A stretch of 64,000 bases of DNA, taken from the NCBI GenBank assembly GCA_034509495.1, contig CM067510.1, positions 32,531,750 through 32,595,749 on the forward strand, in the 5' to 3' direction. The notes beneath the pieces were generated by a model. It had not been told where the DNA came from and ran no database searches. It worked only from the letters and a program-made list of their open reading frames with translations. Origin of the DNA: Acestrorhynchus altus. Lineage: Eukaryota; Chordata; Actinopteri; Characiformes; Acestrorhynchidae. The number at the start of each line of letters is the position of its first letter. Position 1 is the stretch's first letter. Shown piece by piece: positions 45,471 through 59,500 of this stretch. The position numbers and the translations under genes are program-made.

Positions 45471-45772
45471 TCATCTCTCGGCCTCCATGGCGACGCTGGC
45501 CTTCTGTTCGGCGGCTGCTTGCTGGTTGACGGTGGACGGCCAGCCTGGGGGAGGGTGGCCTTGTGTGGCCGAAGGCCCCTGAGTCCATAGTCCCTGTTGA
45601 CCAGCCATGGGTGGGGTCATGCCCCAGCTGACTGGAGGTGGTGGAGGCGAGGTGGCCATGGAGGCCATGCTGGGGCTGCTGCTGTTGAAGCTTTCCGAGG
45701 CCTTGAGGCGAGAGCAACATGGCAGGGCGCCGTAGCTGGAGGAGGGCGGGCGGTTTAAGGGGAGGCTGGCAT
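45471..45772 (-). CDS. ubald1: ubald1-like terminal exon
   Basis: Acceptor CTTCTCCTCTCTGCAG, TGA at 45473-45471, 99 codons. SRLKASESFNSSSPSMASMA, then proline-rich text with VSWGMTPPMAGQQGLWTQGP, and the conserved end QKASVAMEAER. The family motif before SRLKASE (PPNFPDAL.MF) is replaced by SSSYGALPCC, as though short indels and a deletion hit that stretch. Confidence 0.8.
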
Positions 45773-48700
45773 CTGCAGAGAGGAGAAGACGCACAACTAG
45801 GCACCACAACAGCTGTCATTAAAAAATTCCCAACTACTAGGAACCACAATAGTGCCAACAGTTAGGCAGTTGTGCCACCCAGGAGGGACAGTACTGATGT
45901 GGCACTGTAAAGAAATTAAACCCACTAAGCACAGTCGGGAACAGCTCAGCTATCCCAGCTCAGATCATGCCGACATTCCCTCCTCTTCCTACACTGTTGC
46001 CTGTTTGTTTGGACTGATGCTCTCCTAGCAGTACTACTTCCTGTTTCTCATCCGTACCCTGGCATGGCACACTCTACCTGCCCCCCTCGCGCCTTTCTGC
46101 TCCGCTGTGACCCCTCCATTGTCATCTCTGTACTGACGCTCATCCAGCCACAAATCTCTTTTGCTGGGGTCCACAATAGCACTCAGAGGAACACTCTGAC
46201 ATCTCCACAATGCTTTAGGGCTGGAGAACAATCATCATCATCATCATCATCATCATGTTTATGAGTGCCAGCATGCCCATAAACAATCACAAATCCTTTT
46301 CCAGATCTGTTCCGATCACTGTTCCAGATGCACAAGTAAAAATAGAGGCGCTTTATGTGATGCAGCACTTTAACGTTGTTGTTTTTTTGCATCCTCTGCT
46401 CAGGGCACTTGCCATTTGTGCCGTCCCCACACACATCCTGGTGTGCCCTTCCGTTGGCCCTGCATAGCTGTGTGAAATGCCTCCATATTATCTTACTGCT
46501 GAGGCCACATCTGCCCAGCTCAGTCACAGCCGGCCCCCCGTGCCCCCGTCCTGTCAGCAAACTCCGACTCCCTCGGCCCGCGCCGCCTATCGACCCGCCT
46601 GAAAGAGTATCGGCATCTAACGACCACAACTGCCCCCTTTATCATCGGTCAAATGTCTCAAATAGACCACAATCTCCATGAATCTGAGGGCCGACCCGGA
46701 TGCCGATTGGCTGGAGATGCGTGAAGGACTTCTCAGTGGGGTTCCTTGATCACTGCTTACAAAACAACTGACAGATGTTTGGAAAAACATCACTAAAATA
46801 TCTGGATTTTATTTAGTTTACACAGAACTTCTGTCAGACTTGTGCGGGTCGACGTTCAGACACCCATGAAGGTCTTTATTACCTGCTTCAGGTGTGCTGG
46901 ATTAGGGGTGGAGCTAAACTCTGTAGAGTGTCCAGAACCAGGACTGAGCGTCCCTGTGCAATCAGACCATTTCCATCCACACATGCTTTGTAAGGGAATT
47001 TTAGCAGCTGCTCAGAAACCTTCCTCTTTAGGCCTTTATCTGACGGAACCCGTCTGTTCTCCGAATCAGCCACGAATCACACAGATCCAGCGGCCTGGGG
47101 TTGTGATTGATTCCTGCTCAGGCATTGGGTGTGTTCTCCACAAATCCATGCTGGGTTCCTCTGGGTTCTCCTGCTATGGTGGGTGAACTTGCCGTGCTAA
47201 ACTGACCTGGCTGTTTTTAGAAATGCGAATGCTGAATACGTGATTAATAAGCACAGTGGTCAAATACCCAGTACATACTATGAGTACCTGAGTACAATTA
47301 ATTACATTTAAAGTAATTAGTACAAAAGAGTGATTCCAAAGTAACAGAACAGCACAATTTAAGCAAAATTTGTCAAATCGGAGCGCAAGCATCGCCCACA
47401 TCTAACGACAGCACAAGGCAAAGGTTAGACAGCCCTCTCAGTGAAAGCAGAAGCATGTTCAGATGCTCCACCTCGCTCGTGGAAGGACAGACTGATCTTC
47501 TGAGGCGTGGTGGACGTAAACCCGCAGCAGCCCACCGCTGTGTTGCTATGGAAATATTTTGGTTGTGAGGACAGAGGATGGATTCCTTGATGAGAAAGGA
47601 GGTCAGCTTTAAGACAAGGCCTGCTGTGCTTGTCCTCCGTACTGGATTATTAAATCCCGTTCTGAAACATCAGCCCACTTCCAGCAAACATCTCTCTCTC
47701 CGGCTCCGTCTCTCCACACTGTGGTGAACTCGTACTGGGTCCCAGCAGCCTCCCGAACGACAAATCAGATGCATTTCCAGAGCAAGCCGAGCTTTCTGCC
47801 GTTGATGTTCCATTGAGGTTGAGTGGACGAGGAATTTGTAAACAAATGCCATCTCGTTGCATCATTTCAAGGCTGGAGGTCAGCACTTTAGCATACGTCC
47901 AAACAAAATCCCAGCAGAGTCTCAACATTTACACTCAGCGCAAATAAAAGCAGCTGGTGTGGGGTGTGCAGCTACGCCTACGTGCGTTGAGACAGGAATA
48001 TTGAATACTGAAGCTGAAATATGGATATATATTCCGTGATTTCACTGATATGATGATTGTTGCACCCAGAAGGTCAAAATTGATTGCAATGGAGTCGTAC
48101 CAGACTGTCATGGAGACAACCATCAAATCCATGTGCGGGGGCACCGTGGTCGGCGCCAAGATCTACCTTTTCCGAACACACACACTGGTGCTCAATTCAA
48201 ACAGGACGATGCTTGTGCACACACTGCTGCCATCTCAAGATCTCGCCAGCACGAGGCTACGCCGCTGCGGGTCGGGCCCTCATCTCCAGACCTGTCCTGA
48301 TTGAAAATGTGGGATGCTATTGACGCCTATCAACACTCCACCCTACCACCATCTGCAGAACTGAGTGAGGAAACATTCAAGCTGCATGGGAGGTTCATCA
48401 CAGGACACCTAGGAACCTCTACACTTCCATGCAGAGACGTCTGGTGTTTTGCGTTAAACCCGACGCCGTCCTGAGAGACACCACTTCTGTATCAGTCTAA
48501 ATAATCAGTTATTGATCCTGATCACCTTCATCTTCCTTCCCAGCAGCACTGTGATCCCACACGTCCTGCTGGGGGAATTAGCCAGGGCTGGGAAATTAAC
48601 CTGAAACTGACCTACAGAGCTACTTATCGATGTAATCTTGTCCATGTTGGTAATTTCGGTCTTTATTCTGGTCTGAATTTCTGCAAAACAAATGTCAAAA

Positions 48701-48884
48701 ATGGTTAGTGGTGTGTTGCTAGGTTACCACACACACTCTCAAGGACCATGGGCTGTTTTCATCTCCACCTGATTAAATCATTGCCATCACAGAGGAGACT
48801 AAATCACGCTGTGATTACAAAAGACACTAACCCACAGCTACTACAAACTACCTCTGGATTACAGCCAATGTGAACCACTCTCTC

Positions 48885-48951
<67 letters not shown>

Positions 48952-50874
48952 TTTTTCTTCTTTGAAAGCTCAATAATACACTTCCAAACCTGCTGTACAG
49001 AGACTGCAGTAACAGCAGGTTTGCCTTCTTACTGTTCAGCTCAGTTTTACACACTAACATAATATACATCAGCCATAACATTACGACCACCTGGTTTCTC
49101 CTCTCTCTGTCCATCCTATCAGCTCCTCTGATCTCACAGGAGCTCTTTGTGGTTCTATAATTCCAGACTGTAGTTCATCTGTTTCTCTGCAGACTTTATT
49201 CTCCTCCTTTCACCCTGATCTTCAATGATCGGGACCCCACAGGACCACCACAGAGCAGCTATTATGTGGGTGGTGGGTCATTCTCAGCACTGCAGTCACA
49301 CTGACCGAGCCTAATGGTCATTAAACAGGTCACAGATCTTATACCATTATAATTCTGCAGCAGACCAAAGTCTCATCGTGTTCGTCTTGGTGAACTTGAA
49401 ACGTGACCTGCTGCAAAAACAGCCTGTTTTGGACCAGTTTGAGAAACAGAGCAAAATGCAAATGAGGAGAAACTTGCCTTTTAGCCAGGCCTTTTAAAGC
49501 ACGGCATTGCTGCTATTCGGCCGAGGGCTTGTTTTTGTTTGTGTGACCCATTTTCAGACCAAAGACCAGAAGGTGCTCAGAGACCCAAGCGAATGTTCTT
49601 CATGTCGTACGCTGTAGACATTCTGCCAGAGACCTTTTATCATATGATGCACAGACAAACACAAAGTGACCCTGTTAACGGCCCTAAATCAGTTGTTCTG
49701 AAGCTTTCATTGTCAGGTTCTACCAAACGTTTGTATTGGGTGGGGAACCTTAGACCCCTACGACATCCGAAGAAGATCGCGGTTAGAAAAGAGATGGTAG
49801 GCTGATGTCATGTATCTCATTAAGCATGTGCTCGACCTCGCCTTCCTAGGAGAGTGATAATGGGGTTGGGGAATTGGTACTTCCAAACACGCTGGGAGAA
49901 AACCGGGGTGTGGTTGGGTTGAAGCTGGGTTTATGAAATGCTTGATGTTGAAACGTTTGTAGCTCGTAAAATCACAAGCGCCGTTTACGCAGTCGAACGT
50001 GTTCAGCTGGTGCGACTGGCTGCTGACGTTTACCGCAGCGGACTCGGACTCGCCTCGACCTGACTTTAAAAATGCTTTGTTCTTATTAAACTGCTATAAA
50101 AGGATAATGATAAGCCTCTGTTTTGTAGTTTCATGGTTCTTCACCGTCTACGCCTGCAGAACGCAGTTACCAAGAACGCTGAAAACCGAGGACGTATCAG
50201 TTGGTGATTTTTGCAAGAGCAAACAGAAGTACCCAGCATTCAGCACTGGCACCATGACAGAGAACCCTGGTAGACCCACAGTTACGTTGTAAATGGTTAT
50301 TTTTGTAATAAACGGTGTACCCGGGTCTGCTTTATGGGTCGCTAAGTTGTCGAATCTTCATTTGTTTAATACAAACAACAATTTTACATTCTGTTACACG
50401 ATTCAAATTCACCGTTTGGCCTGTAATTATTTAATAAAACTATAAATGTGAAAGTATTACTCTGTACTGTACGTTAATGTCCACCACTGCTGGAGTGCGT
50501 TTTTTAACAACGTGAACAGCTCTGGGACTTTAATCAGATAATGATGGAACTGTGTGTTTGTTATAATCACGTATCATATCCTGGTGCAGATCGTTCTGTG
50601 GAGCTGCTGCCAATAACAGCCCCGAGGCTTTCATTCTGCTGCAGCCGTCGTGTCCACACTTGCAGTGAGACGAGAAGCAGCACACTCATCCCCATTTCCT
50701 CATTTCCCTTCGCTGATCCATCGGGGAGAGTTACATGACCGTTTCGAGCTCGGACGGGATTAACGGCTTTCACACAAGCTTTCAAAAAGCGTCCCTCCTT
50801 ACCGCTGGTAACTGGAATTCAGAACAGAAGACGGCTTTCAGGCTGTACTGAGTCAACCGTGAGAGGAGGAGAAG

Positions 50875-50953
<79 letters not shown>

Positions 50954-53900
50954 CTGCCTGAGGGTTCGGATGACAACAGGATGCAAATACCATACAGGCC
51001 TTGCAGTTAATATAATGATTAGGTTTGTAATGGATTCATTTATAATGTATTGCAGTGTTCATCATAGCAACCACCCCCCAGGAGTCCACCAGTAATGTGT
51101 TTGCATGGTTTTGCGTGGTTACATGGTTTCTGTCCCTGGTAAATGTAGACAATCTTCAACATTTTTAAGTGCGATTCATCTATTACTCTTGTTTTTTTTA
51201 TCATTTAAGAAAAAACATTAACATGTACCATGAAATTAACACTGACCAAGGTCGCCTACTTTTATTTGGCCTGGGCTGTGGATTTTGGGCTGTGGTCCAC
51301 CATTCGTGTCCACAAAGCAAGAGACGGCATTAAGCAGATGAACTTAAAGAGCAACACCAGTGAACATCCTGAATTACTGATCCTGGTGATTTAACCCCAT
51401 TTCTGATGATTCAACTCGAGCTACAAATTGACTGCTTGCTCAGAAATGAGGATGATTTTAGAAAATAATGATTTTAATAATCACCTCCTGACTGTGAGGC
51501 TGTTTTCATACATTACCAAGGCAAAGGTATCATGACTGAACTAAACCAAAATATGTCCCAGAGACGGCACAGTTCCATCCAGAACATTTGGAATAGTGAG
51601 CCAAATGGACATGTTTCAAAGCCACATTCCAGCTCTGGTGTGGGAACATTTTCTGAACAACTGCATTTACGTGAGTGAGTCGTTTGCTCTGATTATTCGG
51701 TTTTGCTTGTGTGCAGAATACAGTCGTACTGTTTATTATTACATTATTGCTTGTAAATACAGACACGATTTTTCACACCAATTACCTTGTTTTTACCCTC
51801 ATTTTGTGATTTAGGCTCCAAACATCCTTCCTGTTCTTCTGACACGGTGCTACACTTTCCTTTATCAGTGTTACCTTTTAATGCCACACTATGGAGTCAC
51901 GTTCACCAGGTAAGACACTGTTATCTGTTTCATTTATGCAGGATATTTCAGAATTATCATATGGACTGAATGGTCTTAAAAGGACATTTTATGGCACTGA
52001 GCTGAAATGCTTTATGCTCCAAGCAGAAACGGATCTACAGAGTCATTGCCTTCGTTAAACAAACCACAAAGGGCTGTTTTCATATCTGTGAAATGAAAGT
52101 GCAGAAGCTGTTTTGGTTACTGTTATAATGTTAAGGCTTATTATATATAAATATACACACAAACTGTATATAACACAATGCACGCCCAAAGTCCTGACGG
52201 AGTGTAAAAACCACGGCGTGTGTATACTTGCACATACGTGGGTAAATGATCTCTCTGTGTAGAGCTTGATGATTAACCTGGTTGTTGACACACCGGGATT
52301 TCAGAGCAAAACAATGGGCAGTTATTGTCTCCTTGCTCCCCAACGGTGTTTTTAACAGTTGAGCATATAATCACTCAGTATCTAAAGCAAGAACATGACG
52401 TTATACTGATACAAGCCAACAGTGGCGTCGGTGAGCCTTGAAAGCTGGAAAAATTCCCAGAAGTCAACGCGCAACAGTCAGGAATCGGAAATAATGGCGT
52501 TCCGATTACTTACGACATCCGACTGTCAATTCGACAGATAGAACGATCGATCTGATCTATGTTTTCCTGCACAACCTGCTCAGGCTTCAGCTTATGGACA
52601 GACGAGGGGACATTCTGCTTAAATCTACTCTAAGACAGAAAGGACATCCTTTAGTAGCCAGCTGTCCAAGTCCGGAGTCAGCAGCAGTCCCACCACCATG
52701 TTTAAATGTTTGCCAGAACGCAGCAGCTGCTTTAGGCCATACTGTCGATGTTACTATATTATCACTGAAGTTGCACTTTGTGCAGGGACACACGAGACGC
52801 ACATCGTCCAATGAAAACCATGCATCTCCGTTCTGTCGATTTTTAGTTCTCTCCACAATGTGAATCTGACAACTGACATCATGAATGAACCAATAGAAAT
52901 GCTCCAAAATGACTTCATGACTCGTATTACATTAACGTCCCCAAGAGCATTTCTGCCTTCACTGGACAGCAACAATATACAACAGAACTGTGATTATACA
53001 ACAGAACTGTGATTATACAACAGAACTGTGATTATACAACAGAACAGTGATGTACAACAGAACAGTGATGTACAGCAGAACTGTGATTGTACAACAGAAC
53101 AGTGATGTACAACAGAACAGTGATGTACAACAGAACAGTGATGTACAACAGAACAGTGATGTACAACAGAACAGTGATGTACAACAGAACAGTGATGTAC
53201 AACAGAACAGTGATGTACAACAGAACAGTGATGTACAACAGAACAGTGATGTACAACAGAACAGTGATGTACAACAGAACAGTGATGTACAACAGAACAG
53301 TGATGTACAACAGAACAGTGATGTACAACAGAACAGTGATGTACAACAGAACAGTGATGTACAGCAGAACTGTGATTGTACAACAGAACTGTGATGTACA
53401 ACAGAACAGTGATGTACAGCAGAACAGTGATGTACAACAGAACAGTGATGTACAACAGAACAGTGATGTACAACAGAACAGTGATGTACAACAGAACAGT
53501 GATGTACAGCAGAACAGTGATGTACAGCAGAACAGTGATGTACAACAGAACAGTGATTATACAACAGAACAGTGATGTACAGCAGAACAGTGATGTACAA
53601 CAGAACAGTGATGTACAGCAGAACTGTGATTGTACAACAGAACTGTGATGTACAGCAGAACAGTGATGTACAGCAGAACAGTGATGTACAACAGAACAGT
53701 GATGTACAACATAAGGGGGTATATGTCCTTTATATACTTGTATACTTAAATATAAAATAATCTGATTGGTCTGAACGAGATGAATGCAGTGTGTGTGTGT
53801 GTGCGTGTGTGTGCGTGTGTGTGCGTGTGTGCGCGTGTGTGCGCGTGTGTGTGTGCGTGTGTGTGTGTGCGCGCGCGCAACTGCTTGTTCACACATCTGT

Positions 53901-55290
53901 TCATTACACACTCAGTCTGTCTGCCAGCCAAACCATCCACCACCAAGCTCCCTGTGTTCCGGGAAGCTCTGCTACCAGAAACACACACTCACACAAGTGC
54001 AGGCCAAACCTCTTCAGATGTGGCCGTGGTCCCGCCTGGTCCCGCCTGGTCCACTTACCGAAAGAAGGCCGTACTCAATGCCCACTCCAGGGGCACCGTG
54101 CCCAAAAGCCCTGCGTGGTCTATAATAACGCCATGCGAACGTCGGCGGTTTTAGTATCTATATGTGATTTGATTTTCGATAATCTAAACAGCAAAACGTC
54201 CCAGAAACATCTACTGTAGTGCCAGTATTTATATGATGTGATTTAAAATAGACTGTGTGTAGCTTCAGTACATACAGGACCACTCAACGGCTGGACTGGA
54301 GCTTCTGTCTCTGACTCTACATCTACAAGGTGGAGACACTCGGTAGGAGTGTCTCATAGAGTGGACAGTGAGTGGACACAGTGTTTAAACACTCCAGCAG
54401 CACTGCTGTGTCTGATCCACTCGTACCAGCAACACACACTAACACACCACCACCATGTCAGTGTGACTGCAGTGCTGAGAATGACCCACCACCCACATCA
54501 TATCTGCTCTGTGGTGGTCCTGTGGGGTCCTGATCATTGAAGATCAGGGTGAAAGGAGGAGAATAAAGTCTGCAGAGAAACAGATGATGTAGCAGTTCTG
54601 CACTTCAACATGTTCCTGACATCATGCTTCACGAATCCATCACACACTCCGATTTGTCCATTCGCACTTCTGTCTCCACAAGACATGTCTTTAAGTGTGC
54701 TCCTTCTCTTATTAATAAAGGGACATAATGAGCCAAATGGTCAGTCTATCCCAACAGCCAAACCACCTGACCCTCTGTGAATGTGTGTGTGTGTAATCTG
54801 TTTCTATGAGCTGGAGCTCCAGCTTTTGGCCACCAGAAACAAACCACATGTTTAAAGTTACCAGAACAGTGACCAGCCCCACCTCCACCCCCAGTTCCTT
54901 CACCCAGTCTGCCAGGAACTCAGCCCATTAAGCTCCTTTGTCTTTTTTATGTGTTTACATTTTTTCCCCGATGACTTTAACAGAGGACGTCTCACACTGC
55001 GAGTTTCTCTGCTGAGTGACGGGGCTACAGACAACCGTGGCCTTATGTTACAATCCTTAATGTATTAAACTGCTCGTAAGCAGGTGTGACCTCTTTAGAG
55101 TCCCTGTCCTCAGGGACACGGACACACACACATTAGTACAGTCTGTTCAGAAGATGTGACTGATAAAGAAATCACACTCAATACACACTTTATACTATTT
55201 TTATAACAGTTTTAATATCAGATTTAATATTAAACCACACACCTTAAAGGTAAAGGTGCACACGGGGGAATTTGTCCTCTGCATTTATCC

Positions 55291-55373
<83 letters not shown>

Positions 55374-56505
55374 AAATTAACACACTAGTGGGCAGTGAGC
55401 ACACGTACCCGGAGTGGTGAGCATCCCTATCCATAGTTCCAAGGAGTAGCTGGTGACTTACACACACACACACACACACACATTATTGAACTATGTGTGA
55501 AGAACAGAACAATGAAAAAATGGCGACAAAAAGGACAAAATGGAGACACTTGGTTTTCATTGGACAGAAATGTAGTCGAGACTCTGTCAGATGGACTGTA
55601 GCCCTGATTACTGCCCTTATCTGACCTGTTCACGTTTTCTATAAACTGCATGTTCATCACCAGTCTCTAAAAACCAGTAGATAACTGGGAACGGACGGTC
55701 TGGGCTTCAGATTAGTGGCATCGGTTTATATTTTGCTTGTTAAAAATGACTGATTTGATAGAATTGAGGCCAAATGAGAACAAAGAAGAATTAAATCTAT
55801 ATAAAAATATTTAAAAATATATACTTTTACTGGATTAAAAATAGAAATCACATTTAAAAGTGAAGTATTTGGACAATTATCAGACGTTTACCCCAAAATC
55901 TACACGACAGCATTTCCAAATGTTAACAGAATGTGTGTTAATTGGTCGGTGATCTTTCTGCTGTATATAATATTGTACTGACTGTACACACTGAGTTACA
56001 GTGTATATAATTGTATCTTCCAGGCTACAGTATTGGACTTAATGTGTAGAAAAGAAGATTAATTAAAGGGAAAACAATTCATTTGGGGATTTGCATATTT
56101 AAATTAGTACAATATTAGTACAATACTATGAGATGAATACGCACCATAGGAAGGTAATGGCGGTCAGAAAGTGTTCCTGACCACTGGACTTAAGACCACT
56201 GGTACTGGTACTTTAAACCCAGAACCAGGCTACAGTAACAGGACTTGGTCTCCGGATACAATGATTGTACGACCTCCATCTTTTCCTTCAGCGAATGTCG
56301 TTTTTACGGAGTGTTTTTAGAAGTGTGACCACTCCCATTCGATCTCATCACAACGTCCGTCACATTCAGTACATCTTCAGGGATTGATCAGGGTCGGTGA
56401 CACTCCAACCCAGCTCCCATAAAAGCCACTTTATGAGCCCATTACCAGAAAAAAAGCATGAACGACTGTATTTTATGGGCCACAGTCCTACATCCTGTTT
56501 GAGGT

Positions 56506-56582
<77 letters not shown>

Positions 56583-59500
56583 AGCCAGCAGTGGACACAT
56601 TTCACCTTGGTCTCAGCTGTGCTTAATATTCCTCCAGAATGCAACTCAACCCACGTCAAGACGTCCAGTATAAATGAGTAATGACCCCCTTCCTCCACCA
56701 GCAGACTGACCGCATCACCGGCAAAACCAGCTGTACAGAAACGATACCTTTACGTTTCCCCGACGCGACTTACAAGGTCAATCATTACAGAGGAGGAGTG
56801 TTACGAGTCTCCTCCAGTGACTCTTGTTGGTCCAGCACAGTTGCTCAGACTGGGAATCGAACCTCAGTCTCCCACATGGTGTGGTGGCTCACTGGTGGCT
56901 CACTGGTGGTGTCCTCAAATCAGTTCTTAAAGGCGCCAAAGATCACATTCCTGAGGATCTGAAGTTGTTTGTGGTATAAATGTGAAACCTGTGTCTTTGT
57001 TGGTGTGAAAAATGCTCAGTTTAACATTTTTTTGGATTTATTTTTGTTCCTTTTCAGACTTTTATTCTATTTTCTTTCTCAAATAACAGCAAAATGACAC
57101 ATTGAAGCCAATTTATTCTGACGACAAACGTATAACTAAAGGCGTTTATACAATTGTAGAAATATGAATACACTTATACAGCGTGTACGTAGATACGTAG
57201 ATTTAACGGTTACTCCACAACGAAAACGTACGCCCGTGTTCATGGGTGTGTTTTCACGCCTCGTCTCTGTTTGGTAAAACTCCGGCGGGTCACTGTCGAG
57301 CTCTGAATTTTGCAGTTAACATTATTCCCACGCTCTATGTTAAAGTGCAGCCAGGGTCCGATTAACCAGAACATCTGACCACATCAGTCCAATCTCATCA
57401 TTCTAACATTGTCTTGCATACGAAGCCGTACACGGGTTTGTACCGCAAACGAGATGGACCCCAGGTTCCCCGCCACCCCGTCAGATTGGCTGCCCACCTT
57501 CCGGCTACTGAACCCTGCCCGCCCTGCCCTGGACTAGTTGTCCATCTGCATCACCAACAATGTAGAAATGTACACAGACCCTAATGATCTGATACCGTTA
57601 TCATGTCCACCTTCAAACTGTCATTACTTCAGTCCACCTGAGTATTACAGCAGACATGAGATGGTCCAGTGTCCCCTCATCGATAATGTATGAGCAGTCT
57701 GACCAGAGGAGGAGGGGTCTGAGGGAGCTTCTCCTGCACGGTCGCCTTCGCTCTTGCGTCGTTCGCCTTCTTATTTTTGATGTCTGTAAAGCTGCTCTGT
57801 GACATCAGGTGTCAAAAGCGCTTTTGATTGGAAACGTTTACTCCACTTCATGCTCAGGACGTCCGTTCAGCTGTAGACTGTCTATAAAGTCAATATTTCA
57901 TACTGTATCCGCGCCGGTGTGTCACCGGCCGCTCCGTAGTGTGCGATCTTTTGTGTGTGAGAATCTATTTTTGTGCTGACGCTCGTCAGAATGAATTTTA
58001 TCGGAGCTTCACAGAGGTACGCGTACAATCCTACAGTCCTGCAGATTCTCTTTTATGTACTTAAGGCCAAAGTGGCTTCAGGGACCACTTGCAGCCACAG
58101 TTCTGTCAATCAGAATAAGTGTGTCAGTGCTGCAGAAAATTCTGGAGCAAAGTGGATTAGGACTGTATAGCTAAGCAACGCTGATAAGCTGGAGGGGGGT
58201 TGGCTACCAGGCGGCCGCCGCCGGCCTGCGCCTCACGTACCATCAACTGAATAGAGGCAAATTGTGCAATGCTGGACAAGCTGTTCTGCATTCAGCTTTG
58301 AATGCGGGTCTATAGATGCCCTTAGATAGTGGATGCCCACAGCTCAGACACAGAATGGCCTATTTACTGTAGTTAAAGCTGTACTAACAGGTCTTCTGAA
58401 AGCCTGTGTGGTTCTAACCACGTGATTGAACCGTTACTGCAGGCAGAATCTGAAAGACTGGAGCTTTAATAAAGCTGAGGCTGTACTTTAAAGGAACTAT
58501 TGTCCAAACTAAATGTCAGACAGTGTTTTTAGGGTGATTAGAATTATTACTTAATGAAGATTAGAGAGAAAGAGACGCCTGTCCATCCCCCCGTTTATGT
58601 ACATCTGTCCGTACATTTCTACACTTATCCATCAACATTGCATTGTAGTGATCCCGACATTATATATTTAATATATGGACATTTTTCAGTCTTTCCAGTT
58701 CATCAGAATAATTGTTTGTCAATAATAATATATCAATATAAAATGTTTAATATGTTTGGGTATCATTAACGAAGAGATGTTTTTAAGTAGTGCTACAATG
58801 AGACAGACGCTTGGCTTTCAAATGGCATTAATGTTCCACACATTGAACACATCAACAGCCCGTTTTAAAATCACTCTCCCGCTGACGTCACCAGAGCTCA
58901 TCTGCGTATCACCGCCTGTTCAGCTAACCACAGTAAACCCTTTCACTCCCAACAGCCAATCAGAAAAGATCATCAAGAGGTCAGAAAAACTGAAACACAA
59001 AAATGGATCTCAAGGAAACAAATTCATAAATGAAATAATGTTGAAGAAAAGATGTCGAAAACGGACCCTTTCAACGATATGATCACAGATATGATTCACA
59101 GATATGATCACCAATATGATCACAGATACGATAACCGTTATGATCGCTGTTATGATCACTGATATGATAACCGATATGATCACAGATACGATAACCGTTA
59201 TGATCGCTGTTATGATCACTGATACGATAACCGATATGATCACTGATACGATAACCGTTATGATCGCTGTTATGATCACTGATATGATCACTGATACGAT
59301 AACCGATATGATCACTGATACGATAACCGATATAATCACTGATATGATCGCCGATATCACAGATATAATCACTGATATGATCGCCGATATGATTGCTGAT
59401 ATGATCACAGATATGATCGCTGATACGATCACCGATACGATCATGATCGCTTGTGTTAAAATGAGACTTTTTCCCACATTGCAGCACAATTTAATGGTTA

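Noticed and set aside
45409..45858. 149-codon minus frame in another phase over the ubald1-like last exon
   Set aside because: The family C-terminus lies in the other minus frame; this one is a shadow.
46050..46680. GC-rich segment tested as the missing ubald1 middle exon
   Set aside because: No TALS.FFQE-type translation and no suitable splice pair found.
49999..50292. 97-codon plus frame containing a signal-peptide-like segment
   Set aside because: No homology, splice sites or promoter recognised; length is within chance expectation.
52994..53911. 305-codon and other long open frames on both strands
   Set aside because: They are read from an 18-bp tandem repeat whose period is a multiple of three; no splice sites, start context or homology.
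56790..56915. Possible tRNA gene from the B box
   Set aside because: No A box or cloverleaf at the proper distance; fits a SINE fragment.
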